Source of the DNA: Membranipora membranacea
Taxonomy: Eukaryota; Bryozoa; Gymnolaemata; Cheilostomatida; Membraniporidae
Assembly (NCBI GenBank): GCA_914767715.1
Contig: OU612071.1
Location: forward strand, 1,924,001-1,984,000
DNA: 60,000 bases
Reading direction: 5' to 3'
The first letter of the stretch is position 1. Every line of letters starts with the position of its first letter. This document shows positions 24,105-36,300 of the stretch, one piece after another. Below the pieces are notes generated by a model that was not told the DNA's origin, did no database searches, and saw only the letters and a program-made list of their open reading frames with translations. The position numbers and the translations under genes are program-made.

Positions 24105-24430
24105 GCAAGTCCTTCAATGGCTCATGTGCCCCACACAATACTACCGAGAGCAAGTTTGGGGGTGTGGGGCTATGTGTGAGACTAAGTCTGTGATCCACCA
24201 ATTCACATCAGTGATCCACCGTCAGTCTCAATTCCCCACGAACCCCCCCCCCCCTTCTGATTCAAACTCAATTAGGGAGTCCTCTGCTGGACAGGCTGCT
24301 AGTGCTAAGAACCACAGGCCCCAGGCAGGACTGCCAGCCTTCCAAACTGCCTAAAATATGATAAAAGGTAGCATGGAATAAAACTTTTATTCCATGCTAC
24401 CTGTCCTTCATGAGCCATTGAAGGACTTGC
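24105..24430. mobile_element. Nested inverted-repeat element
   Basis: Perfect 22-bp arms, GCAAGTCCTTCAATGGCTCATG at 24105-24126 and its complement at 24409-24430, bound 326 bp. Inside lies a perfect hairpin with 18-bp arms and a 1-nt loop (24366-24402, AGGTAGCATGGAATAAAA). A further inverted pair, around 24318-24360 and 24655-24707 (CCAGCCTTCCAAACTGCC and its inverse), extends beyond it. This suggests a composite foldback element next to the LINE fragment. Confidence 0.65.
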
Positions 24431-25217
24431 TAGCATCTATTCTGCCCACCCCACTGACTACTACTCAAAATAATAAACAGAGTAAGACACACGGAGGAGC
24501 CAATTTTGGTACTAGGGCCTACTATATTTACCTGCATAGATTATACAATTTACCAGTATAGAATACCTCACTCCAACACCGATCATTTTTTGTGAAGACT
24601 GCCAAGGACTGAAATGAACTTCCAACCACCAGCAATGCTGTCCTTCTTTGATCATATCCTTACCTTAGGCAGTTTGGAAGGCTAGCAGTCTTGTCTAGGG
24701 CCAGTGCTTGCATGACTTTCTAACTTGTTTGCCAGGCTTGGATTGAGACTAATAAAGCAATATGAAATGCAGCAGTAGTTTCCACAACTAAATGTGTTAT
24801 AATACTAATAATAATTGTGAATATCATCAGCCTTTGTGGGTACAGATTTGAAGAAAACGGGCATGTTACTAGTCTAATGACAGCATTTTGATGTTAGTGG
24901 CCTGTTACTCCTACTGGAGTGTATTTTTCCAGCTTCACTGTGACCTGCTTCTACAATAATAGCTATCAAAGGGGAGGAAGGGGTCAGAGCAGGAGGGAAA
25001 TTAAAAGAAAAAGCTCTGTTCTTTTGCTGAATCTAAAAATTTCATGGGGGCCGCCATTTTGACCTTTTATGAAAGCAGATGCCCAATGCACAATGAACAC
25101 TATTGTGCAAAACTAATGCGCGAGCAAAATCACGCAGTAGAAAGGGAATCTAAGACCCAAGGCTAAGTGTATGGGAATGCAACTCCAAAATACACAATAC
25201 AGAGTCCAAAGGTCAAA
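24431..25217. other. Intergenic, no gene seen
   Basis: No exon recognised. Contains the outer arm (24655-24707) of the inverted repeat described at 24.1 kb. Confidence 0.45.
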
Positions 25218-25568
25218 ACTGACATATAAAAATTAAAAAAACTGACATAACACACATGAAAACTGGCATAGCATAAATGAAAAAACTGGCATATTAAACA
25301 TTAACACTGACATATTAAACACGAAAATATTGACATACTACAAATGAAAACTGCAATACCAAACACCAAAACTGACATATTAAACATGCAAACTGACATA
25401 TCAAACACACAAACTGACATATCACACATGAAAAATGACATAATAAGCATGCAAAATGACATACTACAGATACAAAATGACATAGCAAACACACAAACTG
25501 ACATATTAAACACACAAACTGACACATCACGCATTAAAACTGACACTATAAACATGCAAACACATTTT
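25218..25568. repeat. 21-bp minisatellite at the array edge
   Basis: About sixteen units of the type AAACTGACATATTAAACACA or a variant. The usual period of 20-21 bp leaves frames open on both strands that translate to seven-residue periodic peptides (MQTDISN-like on plus, CQFVCLI-like on minus). There is no start context, splice context or family match, so I treat it as non-coding. It ends some 30 bp before the first unit of the tandem array. Confidence 0.85.
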
Positions 25569-26213
25569 TGACATAGAATACTTTTACCAACGGCGCTCCA
25601 TAATATATCGCAGATTCTAAGCAAGACCAAATTATAGTCCTATCTCCTTGGTTGAAGCTGGAAACAGTAACCAGTCGCAGCATTAGAAGGCAGTGTTGTT
25701 GAGTTCAACAAGTTTTATTCTTTTATCTCAATTAAGCAACATGTAAATCTTTTACAACAACACATGTTGTATTACACTCTCCGAGCCCTCCATTATCTGT
25801 TTTAGTTACTGGGTGCAAGCGGACGTGGATGATATAGCTGCCACCACAATAAGGATATCATTATCACTAAGCTTCAACTTAAGAAAACCAATATCAATCA
25901 TCATTAAATTATGTCAGTTGTCGATGTCATTAAACCAAGTAGTGTATTTTTTCCCTGATCACACAAAACTTAATAGCAATTATTTGACATCTGGCAGTTT
26001 GAAAATATCCACATAATGTGACAAGTGTCCAAAATGTTTATTGGCATAATAATTGATCCAACAACTATTAGTATGTAGGCGTATTAAGTTCAGATCCTGC
26101 ACCCTACCTCCTGGGAACAATGATATTTCCCTATCAACCATAATTTATATGGAAATAAACAATGTGAAAATAATAACAGCTTCCAGCTCATCAGATGTTG
26201 CCTGTCCCGAAAG

Positions 26214-26220
26214 TATAAAA
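26214..26220 (+). promoter_or_regulatory. TATA box, peptide gene copy 1
   Basis: TATAAAA about 80 bp upstream of the exon 1 donor (26302). The core (AGTATAAAAGAAGAGACCAA) is conserved in all five units. Confidence 0.75.
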
Positions 26221-26472
26221 GAAGAGACCAATTAATACAAAGATCACAAGACTACAGCCTCACATCACTGCACAGCACTGTCTCAAACCTCTTAATCCAC
26301 AGTAAGTATCTGGTTGTAAATTTACTGATCAGGAATTGTATGAGGTAATGCCGCGTTGGAAGTAAATTTTTGTATTTGTTTTCTGTATTATCTCATTGAG
26401 GAAGTTTCTATAAATCAACCTGGTATAATGGAATGCATATTCTTTATCTGATGTAGATAGAAGAAACTGGAA

Positions 26473-26977
26473 ATGAAGGTCTTTGCACTTATATCCCTGA
26501 TCGTTACTGCACTTGGTGAGTTTCACTTCTTCTTGTTTTATATTTTTTCAGTGAATACTGAGACCTGTTCTACATGTGGTATTTAGGTAGATATTGGATG
26601 ACTGATGCATTAATGTTTCCACCGACTGTGGTGTTTTATGATCTTCAAAGACATAATTAAACCATATCTGATATAATTAGTTACATTGAGGTCTAAAATA
26701 CGAATCACCCCATAGCATTTGATCAGATCACATTCACTCCATAAGCGTGGTTGATCTTGAAATGTAATATAATAGACGGTACAGAATAAACTGTTTGATG
26801 ATTGTGATGATAATTTATTTATCATCGCAACTGCAAAAGGGTAATGTTCATAAGTTTATAAATTTACACTGTGTTTTTATAGCTGTTGTACAGATCGAAG
26901 CTGGGCTCAGTTCGGTGATAAAGTCAGTAGCTACCGAAGTAGCGAGCGATGCTGTTGTTGACGCAATCGAAGGCTAA
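26473..26977 (+). CDS. Small secreted peptide precursor, array copy 1 (45 aa)
   Basis: Coding exons 26473-26515 and 26883-26977 join in phase 1 (CTTG|gtgagt ... ttatag|CTGTTG). A non-coding exon 1 ends at 26301 (CCACA|gtaagt). Exon 3 continues to 27002 and a mostly untranslated exon 4 starts at 27206, with AATAAA at 27292 and 27309. The precursor begins MKVFALISLIVTALA, a clear signal peptide, with likely cleavage after QIEA. The mature part is about 23-24 residues, beginning GLSSVIKSVATEV and ending VVDAIEG. It has no cysteines, is acidic overall, and has hydrophobic residues spaced 3-4 apart as in an amphipathic helix. I recognise no family. Secretion is well supported; a role (defence, venom-like, signalling, pheromone) is not. 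This copy differs from the others by a Lys and by in-frame indels. The stop is 25 nt before the exon 3/4 junction. Confidence 0.8.
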
Positions 26978-27214
26978 ACACCCACCAGCGGACCAAATTG
27001 AGGTGAGCAGATACAATAAGACTACAATCTTTGTATTATAGATATTGCACATATATGTACTGATAAGAAAACAAATTATAATGAAAATTCTAAAATAATT
27101 TTATTGGTTGATGCAACTCTGAATATTTGTTTTTTAATGTTGTGGTAAACAAATTAGTTTTATGCATATGAATCAAATTAATTTATTTTTTCCAAAACAT
27201 TCTAGGTTCGAGAT

Positions 27215-27289
27215 ATGTCTGCAACCAAGAGAAAATCACACAGGACTTATAAGCTCTTGTCAATCAACTGTGTATTGAATCTAATTTAA
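27215..27289 (+). CDS. Small open frame in exon 4 of the peptide gene (doubtful)
   Basis: Exon 4 contains an ATG opening a 24-codon basic frame beginning MSATKRKSHR and closed by TAA. It is open in all five units with few differences. It lies downstream of the main stop codon, so it is most simply 3' untranslated sequence. Recorded because it persists in each copy. Confidence 0.15.
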   Translation: MSATKRKSHRTYKLLSINCVLNLI

Positions 27290-29120
27290 TCAATAAATAA
27301 TATTTAGCAATAAAGCAAAACCAAAAATTTTTATGGTATTCAGTTTGGTTATGTCAAACCCGTAAGATAGAGAGCGAAACCTCCTCTGCCATTCTACACC
27401 ATTAAAGGGAACTGAAACTGATTGTTCAAGCCAGAACAGTGACAGGACTCACAACATCTGCACGTGCTTACATTGTAAAATCTAAAGTTACTTAAGGGTA
27501 CCAGAAAGGTACAACTTTATACATGGTATACACTGAACTCAATCCTGGAACAGCAGCTCACTCATAGCCTTATAAACAGTAATCACTCAATTTAGGAATA
27601 CTTACTTGATTTTATGAACTCCTCAATCCTCTAATAATTTAAGTTTATAGATGTCTATGTGATTTGCTATGTGAAATGCTATGCGAAATGCTATGTGATT
27701 GGCTGTCCCTAGTAGAGGGTGCCATCTTTACTGTATGACCACGTGAAAGTCACCTGACTAAAACCGTTACAACAAGATGCATTCTTCCGGATATAATGCA
27801 GTCTCTAATAAAATATTCATTGATTTATGGATTTGTTTCATAGTGTTTTATTGTTTTATATTATCAAGACAGGCATTAATAAAAGTTGTTATGTTCAAAA
27901 TAACCACCAAATAAAAGAAAAAGACACTAGTTTATACAAATTGTTGCTCACAGAAAATTGATTTTTTTAATAATCAAACTTTGCGCAAACTCCAAAAAGC
28001 TACTAGGGACTGAGCTCGATGTCAAATGAAAAATTGTGAGAATGTCTATTGGAAAATACAGCTCCCTGATTGGAGAATGGTGAGTTGAAAATGCTATTCT
28101 AAGAATAGTACAATTCAATGATGGTATATTATAGTGACGTAGGGGGTACCTGCATGGTACATGTCATCTTCATGGGGCTCAGTTATTTAAAGTCAAAAAT
28201 GCTCAGTTGTAGTTATCTCCTCCTTACTTTTCAAAAAGCTATCTCCTTCCTACAGTTTTTAATTAACAATAACCACATTTGGTCACCTGGATCGTTAGTC
28301 AATCAGCTAACTATTAATTCATCTTTTTCTGCAAAAACTCCAAATCTGACAAAAATTCTCCAAGTTGTGTCTTTCTGTTTGGGAAGAATTACATTTCGAC
28401 ATGGTAACTCACAGAGATCTGGTTTTTTTTGGAACATCAGTTCATCACATTATCCAAGTGAGCTTTTGAGGGCATGTTTGAAATATTTTTAAACATATTT
28501 AAAATAGCGATTCACTTTTTCATTACGGTGTTTATTTCATCCATCAGTGCAGTGGCAATGTTGCACAAGGCAGTGCAAAGAGCCTATATATTTGTTGTTT
28601 CTATGCCATTGTGCGCAGTTTCAAACAAATTCTAATTGCCTTTTATCAAAGGAGTGGAGCAATTTACAAATGACAATGGAGATGCTATACTGAACTTAAA
28701 CAAAAGAATATTTCTGTTGGTTGATATAAGCTTTCAGTATAGATTGTGGTGTCCCATCAGTCCCCCATCAAATTCTTTCATAATGACTATAGACCGCAAA
28801 ATAATTAATATTATTAATATTTCCAAACATAGCATTTGAGCTTAAATTTTACTTGAATGTCATACCAATATTTTTATTATTGAAAAACACTAATGTAACT
28901 ATGCTGGATGCGTATAGGATTATGATAACTGTGTGTCTGGAGGGCTCACCCTTAATAAAACACATGATATTCTATGTGAAATATTCTGCTGCATTTTCAG
29001 TGAGCTGGTTTCTGTATGTTCGACCTTGGTGTATTTATCACGATTAAGGAATTGCAGTCCTGAAATAACCATTGACAGCATTCATGTTACGGTTGAGTTT
29101 GTACATTTTCTTAAAAATCG

Positions 29121-30683
29121 TGCCCTGGGACTGCATCTATACTGCAACAAGTTATAATGTTGTTACTTTGGAGGATTCGGTCAGCCAAACAGGTGGGCTG
29201 CCTCAAAAAACAACAAATCTGAGATGGCTTCCAAACAAAATTGGAAGCAATTCTTCACGCAGTGCATTGAAACGATCCAAGTACAATTGAGACCTGTGCT
29301 GGATGAAGATATCAGTTAGAGCAATTACAGACATTGTTTTCTCAGAGTAAATTTTCTAATCCCTCAAGAAAATCTTATTTGTAAACAACCAGTGTATTGC
29401 AGTCTCTGTGTTTCATTACAGGGAAAGAATTTGTTACTGTTGTGCCTTGTTAATCTTTTCCAAAGGATTTAAAGGCAATGTAATTTAAGAATATCTAAAC
29501 CTGAGGATTACCTTTGTGTCTCAAGACTTGTTGCTTCTTATGATATTTATGTTTTATAGCATTATTACATCAGATTAAAATTGAAGGTTCTATAAATCAG
29601 ATGTCTAGTCGCAAGCAACATCCTGGACCATAGGATGCAAAATTTGTTGCCTTAGTGGCCAGGCCGCAATATCTGCTCCAGGTTGCTCTCTGTTTGCAGG
29701 CAGGTCGGAGCACACCTGGGTTCCAACCAAAGCCCAGTGCTAGATAATTTGTAATTCCTGCTCAGTCCAAATATACTTTCCAACCAGCATTCCAAGCCCG
29801 AAACCCCAGTTCTGATACAAAAAATTTAGCCCATATTGAGTGCCCCGTTATTTATACCAATTTTATTGCATCTAAAATATCATATCATATTATGTTGAAT
29901 CAATAGGCTCTAGAGGCTGGCTACTCATATATTTACATTTTTGCAATCGACCATGACACCTTGTCGACATTCAATTATCCACACTCTCTTTACTCAACAA
30001 AAACATGGTCCATGCTTCTAAAAAGTTATACAAGGTTGCGATCACTTCACTTTTGGTTAGCCGGGTAAACCTTCTTCCGGGAGTTATTGCACAATCAAGT
30101 AGAGGGTGCCCTGGGACTGCATCTATACTGCAACAAGTTATAATGTTGTTACATTTAAGGATTCGGTTAGCCAAACAGGTGGGCTGCCTCAATAAACAAC
30201 AAATCTGAGATGGCCTCCAAAAAAATCTGAAACAATTCTCCACGCGGTGCATTGAAACGATCCAAGTACAATTGAGACCTAAGCTGGATGAAGATATCAG
30301 TTAGAGCAATTACAGACATTGTTTTCTCAGAGTAAATTTTCTAATCCCTCACGAAAATCTTATTTGTAAACAACCAGTTGTATTGCAGTCTCTGTGTTTC
30401 ATTACAGGGAAAGAATTTGTTACTGTTGTGCCTTGTTTATCTTTTCCAAATGATTTAAAGGCAATGTAATATTAGAATATCAAAACCTGAGGATAACCTT
30501 GGTGTCTCAAGACTGATTAAAATTGAAGGTTGATTTAAATCAGATGTCTTGTCACAAGCCACATCCCGGAGCATAGGCGGCGAAATTCGTTGCCTTAGTG
30601 GGCAGGCCACAATATCTGCGTCAGGTTGCTCTCTGTTTGCACGCAGGTCGGAGGACACCTGGGTGCCAACCAAAGCCCAGTAG
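29121..30683. repeat. Internal duplication inside array unit 1
   Basis: Segments 29121-29741 and 30107-30683 both run from TGCCCTGGGACTGCATCTAT through GAAACGATCCAAGTACAATT to CCAACCAAAGCCCAGT, about 986 bp apart, with substitutions and indels. The same pair recurs in units 2 and 4. An 82-codon frame starting MASKQNWKQFF is open at the first copy in units 2 (35747) and 4 (54589), but is cut short by a stop after DIS in unit 1 and broken in the second copy. Confidence 0.85.
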
Positions 30684-32633
30684 AAGATGGACCGCAGATA
30701 CATTCGATATGAGGCCCTTTCGATAAATTTAAGGTTCAATGATTGCACAGACCAAGGGTACATTGTGGCAGCATCATTCAAGGTTTGTTATAGTTATTGC
30801 TATTGTAAAAACTGCCACAATACTGCCTTCCTAGCTATACCCATCGTATCAATTTAGCTAGGATAGTTAGGTGTAATTTAAGCGTATAACTTCATGTCTA
30901 ATTGTGGAGTAAGGCTGTACAAAGAGAAATTTTTACGGGAGAGCCTGCATATTCTCTTTTTTATTGTAATCAAAAACTTTGAATTCAGTTCATTCTCCAG
31001 AACCCTATAATTGTGACAAATAGATGAAAGGAGTTTTTGGCATCAAGCTTCCCATAACTTTCCCCATGACGCAAAGCTTGCAGATACCTTGACCAAGGAG
31101 TAAAAAACTCTTTACTTGACTATTGTTAAAAAATTTACTCTGAATCCCTTTACTCTGTGAAGCAGTCTATCCACATGCTTGAAACTAAAATGTTTTACAC
31201 AGATAGATAGATGGGGTGATAACTCTATACTGCAAATGAGCGACCAAATTTCAACAATAAGAGAAGACAACTTCTTGGCCTAAGATTTGCTCAAATTGAC
31301 TTTAATGAACTGAGAAGGTGATAGGTTGTATCCATATCCAATATTGACTTAGAGTCAGTTTTTATTTCCTAAGTGATGTTAGGGGAATATCTTCTTTTCT
31401 TTCAGAAAATATTATAATTTTTGGTTGTAAACTGAAACAGGATAGTTTTCTGCCAGGTTTACCTGGAATTCTCCCATCACTTGGCCCAGGTCGGGACCAT
31501 TTCCCCCTTGTGATTTAATTGTGGACAACGTTTTAACCAGGTTGTTGGCGGGGGTGGAGTTGAGTTTTTTATGCTTCTCGGGACTGCGCACTTGGGAACT
31601 CTTGTTGAACGGTGATTTCCTCTAGGGTGACCCTTTCTAAATAGATTACATAGTTCCTAGCCTGTGATGAGACAGTGACACCTGTGGTGTTGTAACATTG
31701 CCATCAGAGAAAATTGTTCGATTTAGACAATTAAATTCTTGAGCATTTAAACACGGCTTGTAAGATTTGCTTAAGTACCTAGCATTGTTCTCCAGCGAAG
31801 CTGTGTATAGGATTATATCATTGATCAGGTGATACAGCAGTACTTTTAATTGTTTTGGTTGTTCTAAATTATTTGGAGCAGATTTCATAAGTTTAATAAT
31901 TAACAAAGGTTCACAACTTGAGTTTCAGTGTGTTATCCTTATTATGAAAGTATCGATAACAATTTGTTTACATATAGCAGTTTAAAAACATCCGTACAAT
32001 GAAACAGAGTTACACAGTGATTTAGCGAACAAAAATATATCACATATTCTAAGCAAGACTAAATTATAGTCATAACTCCTTGGTTGAAGCTGGAAACAGT
32101 AACCAGTCGCAGCATTAGAAGGCAGTGTTGTTGAGTTCAACAAGTTCTCAATTAAGCAACATGTCAATCTTTTACAACAACACATGTTGTATTACACTCT
32201 CCGAACCCTCCATTATCTGTTTTAGTTACTGGGTGCGAGCGGACGTGGACGGTATAGCTGCCACCACAATAAGGATATCATAATCACTAAGCTTCAACTT
32301 AAGAAAACCAATATCAATCATCATTAAATTATGTCAGTTGTCGATGTCATTAAACCAATTAGTGTATTTTTTCCCTAATCACACAAAACTTAATATCAAT
32401 TATTTGACATCTGGCAGTTTGAAAATATCTACATAATATGACAAGTGTCCAAAACTTTTATTGGCATAATAATTGATCCAACAACTATTAGTATGTAGGC
32501 GTATTAAGTTCAGATCCTGCACCCTACCTCCTGGGAACAATGATATTTCCCTATCAACCATAATTTATATGGAAATAAACAATATGATAATAATAACAGC
32601 TTCCAGCTCATCAGATGTTGCCTGTCCTGAAAG

Positions 32634-32640
32634 TATAAAA
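32634..32640 (+). promoter_or_regulatory. TATA box, peptide gene copy 2
   Basis: TATAAAA in the same conserved context as copy 1, about 82 bp upstream of the exon 1 donor (CCACG|gtaagt). Confidence 0.75.
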
Positions 32641-32892
32641 GAAGAGACCAATTAATACAAAGATCACAAGACTGCAGCCTCACATCACTGAACAGCACTG
32701 TCTCAAACCTCTTAATCCACGGTAAGTATCTGGTTGTAAATTTACTGATCAGGAATTGTATGAGGTAATGCCGCGTTGGAAGTAAATTTTTGTATTTGTT
32801 TTCTGTATTATCTCATTGAGGAAGTTTCTATAAATCAACCTGGTATAATGGAATGCATATTCTTTATCTGATGTAGATAGAAGAAACTGGAA

Positions 32893-33388
32893 ATGAAGGT
32901 CTTTGCATTTCTATCCCTGATCGTTGCTGCACTTGGTGAGTTTCACTTCTTCTTGTTTTATATTTTTTCCGTGAATACTGAGACCTGTTCTACATGTGGT
33001 ATTTAGGTAGATATTGGATGACTGATGCATTAATGTTTCCACCGACTGTGGTGTTTTATGATCTTCAAAGACATAATTAAACCATATCTGATATAATTAG
33101 TTACATTGAGGTCTAAAATACGAATCACCCCATAGCATTTGATCAGATCACATTCACTCCATAAGCGTGGTTGATCTTGAAATGTAATATAATAGACGGT
33201 ACAGAATAAACTGTTTGATGATTGTGATGATAATTTATTTATCATCGCAACTGCAAAAGGGTAATGTTCATAAGTTTATAAATTTACACTGTGTTTTTAT
33301 AGCTGTTGTACAGATTGAAGCTGGGATCTTAAGTTCGGTGATAGAGTCAGTAGCTACCGAAGTAGCTGTTGACGAAATCGAAGGCTAA
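32893..33388 (+). CDS. Small secreted peptide precursor, array copy 2 (42 aa)
   Basis: Coding exons 32893-32935 and 33303-33388, same phase-1 junction as copy 1. The signal peptide reads MKVFAFLSLIVAALA, with Phe and two other changes relative to copy 1. The mature region begins GILSSVIESVATEV and ends DEIEG, 12 nt shorter than copy 1 at one site and 3 nt longer at another. Exon 3 ends at 33413 and exon 4 starts at 33617, with AATAAA at 33703 and 33720. Intron 1 is identical to that of copy 1 and intron 2 differs at one position, in sharp contrast to the coding exons. The mature peptide is strongly acidic and cysteine-free. Function unknown. Confidence 0.8.
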
Positions 33389-36300
33389 ACACCCACCAGC
33401 GGACCAAATTGAGGTGAGCAGATACAATAAGACTACAATCTTTGTATTATAGATATTGCACATATATGTACTGATAAGAAAACAAATTATAATGAAAATT
33501 CTAAAATAATTTTATTGGTTGATGCAACTCTGAATATTTGTTTTTTAATGTTGTCGTAAACAAATCAGTTTTATGCATATAAATCAAATTAATTTATTTT
33601 TTCCAAAACATTCTAGGTTCGAGATATGTCTGCAACCAAGAGAAAATCACACAGGATTTATAAGCTCTTGTCAATCAACTGTGTATTGAATCTAATTTAA
33701 TCAATAAATAATATTTAGCAATAAAGCAAAACCTCCTTGCACACAGTTTAATAATTATATTTCAAACACAAATAACAATTCCTAAATTATTATGGCATTC
33801 AGTTTGGTTATGTCATACCCATAAGATAGAGAGCGAAACCTCCTATGCCATTCTACACCATTAAAGGGAACTGAAATTGATTGTTCAAGCCAGAACAGTG
33901 ACAGGACTCACAACATCTGCACGTGCTTACATTGTAAAATCTAAAGTTACTTAAGGGTACCAGAATGGTACAATTTCATACATGGTATACATTGAACTCA
34001 ATCCTGGAACAGCAGCTCACTCATAGCCTTATAAACAATAATCACTCAATTTAGGAATACTTACTTGATTTTATGAACTCCTCAATCCTCTAATAATTTA
34101 AGTTTATAGATGTCTATGTGATTTGCTATGTGAAATGCTATGTGAAATGCTATGTGATTGGCTGTCCCTAGTAGAGGGTGCCATCTTTACTGTATGACCA
34201 CGTGACAGTCACCTGACTAAAACCGTTACAACAAGATGCATTCTTCCGGATATAATGCAGTCTCTAATAAAATATTCATTGATTTATGGATTTGTTTCAT
34301 AGTGTTTTATTGTTTTATATTATCAAGACAGGCATGAATAAAAGTCTTTATGTTCAAAATAACCACCAAATAAAAGAAAAAGACACTAGTTTATACAAAT
34401 TGTTGCTCACAGAAAATTGATTTTTTTATTAATCACACTTTGCGCAAACTCCAAAAGGCTACTAGGAACTGAGCTCGATGTCAAATGAAAAATTGTGAGA
34501 ATGTCTATTGGAAAATACAGCTCCCTGATTGGAGAATGGTGAGTTGAAAATGCTATTCTAAGAATAGTACAATTCAATGATGGTATATTATAGTGACGTA
34601 GGGGGTACCTGCATGGTACATGTCATCTTCATGGGCCTCAGTTATTTAAAGTCAAAAATGCTCAGTTGTAGTTATCACCTCCTTACTTTTCAAAAAGCTA
34701 TCTCCTTCCTACATTTTTTAATTCAGAATAACCACATTTGGTCACCTGGATCGTTTGTCAATCAGCTAACTATTCATTCATCTTTTTCTGCAAAAAACTC
34801 CAAATCTGACAAAAAATCTCCAAGTTCGTGTTTTTCTGTTCGGGAAGAATTAAATTTCGACATGGTAACTCACAGAGATCTGGTTTTTTTTGGAGCATCT
34901 GTTCATCACATTATCCAAGTGAGCTTTTGAGGGCATCTTTGAAATATTTTTTAAACATAATTAAAATTGCGATTTACTTTTTCATTACGGTGTTTATTTC
35001 ATCCATCAGTGCAGTGGCAATGTTGCACAAGGCAGTGCAAAGAGCCTATATATTTGTTGATTCTATGCCATTGTGCACAGTTTCAAACAAATTCTAATTG
35101 CCTTTTATCAAAGGAGTGGAGCAATTTACAAATGACAATGGAGATGCTAAACTGAACTTAAACAAAAGAATATTTCTGTTGGTTGATATAACCTTTCAGT
35201 ATAGATTGTGGTGACCCATCAGTCCCCCATCAAATTCTTTCATAATGACTATAGACCGCAAAATAATTAATATTATTAATATTTCCAAACATGGTTTGGA
35301 TTTGGCTTTTTCAGTTGATACTGTTCAATGATAGCATTTTCAAACTACACCCAAATGTTTGAGCTTATATTTTACTTGAATGTCATCCTAATATTTTTAT
35401 TATTGAAAAACACTAATGTAACTATGCTGGATGCGTATAGGATTATGATAACTGTGTGTCTGGAGGGATCACCCTTAATAACACACATGATATTCTATGT
35501 GAAATATTCTGCTGCATTTTCAGTGAGCTGGTTTTTGTATGTTCGACCTTGGTGTAGTTATCACCATTAAGGAATTGCAGTCCTGAAATAACCATCGACA
35601 GCATTCATGTTACGGTTGAGTTTGTACATTTTCTTAAAAATCGTGCCCTGGGACTGCATCTATACTGCAACAAGTTATAATGTTGTTACTTTTGAGGATT
35701 CGGTCAGCCAAACAGGTGGGCTACCTCAAAAAACAACAAATCTGAGATGGCCTCCAAACAAAATTGGAAGCAATTCTTCACGCAGTGCATTGAAACGATC
35801 CAAGTACAATTGAGACCTCTGCTGGATGAAGATATCAGTGAGAGCAATTACAGACATTGTTTTCTCAGAGTAAATTTTCTAATCCCTCAAGAAAATCTTA
35901 TTTGTAAACAACCAGTGTATTGCAGTCTCTATGTTTCATTACAGGGAAAGAATTTGTTACTGTTGTGCCTTGTTAATCTTTTCCAAAGGATTTAAAGGCA
36001 ATGTAATTTTAGAATATCTAAACCTGAGGATTACCTTTGTGTCTCAAGACTTGTTGCTTCTCATGATATTTATGTATTATAGCATTATTACATCAGATTA
36101 AAACTGAAGGTTCAATTAAATCAGATGTCTAGTCGCAAGCAACATCCCGGACCATAGGATGCAAAATTTGTTGCCTTAGTGGCCAGGCCGCAATATCTGC
36201 TCCAGGTTGCTCTCTGTTTGCAGGCGGGTCGGAGCACACCTGGGTTCCAACCAAAGCCCAGTGCTAGATAATTTGTAATTCCTGCTCAGTCCAAATATAC

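Larger units (their letters stand above)
25602..32033 (+). repeat. Tandem array unit 1 (6432 bp)
   Basis: First of the large direct repeats, starting at AATATATCGCAGATTCTAAGC. Order within a unit: 5' flank and TATA box, peptide gene, AT-rich spacer with a CTATGTGAAATG mini-repeat (27655-27710), a segment with open but unconserved frames (28.1-29.1 kb), two diverged copies of an internal duplication (29121-29741 and 30107-30683), then a segment leading to the next unit. Unit 1 is the most diverged. It has about 386 bp (roughly 31112-31495) absent from unit 2 and the tail of unit 4. Confidence 0.9.

Noticed and set aside
25218-25568. CRISPR-like array
   Set aside because: Contiguous tandem units without unique spacers, in an intron-bearing eukaryotic genome.
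25315-25630. Cys/Phe-rich frame on minus and Gln/Thr/Asn-rich heptad frame on plus
   Set aside because: Both are by-products of a 21-bp minisatellite open in several frames.
31646-31906. Minus-strand frame of about 87-89 codons (starting MLIIKLMKS) open in four array copies (also 37755, 50492, 56445)
   Set aside because: Differences between copies are mostly amino-acid changing and scattered, there is no splice or promoter context, and openness is explained by recent duplication. Treated as non-coding.
34577-34930. Plus-strand frame of 117 codons (starting MMVYYSDVGG) in units 2, 4 and 5
   Set aside because: Frameshifted in unit 1, overlaps a second equally open frame, no family resemblance. 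Probably chance plus duplication.
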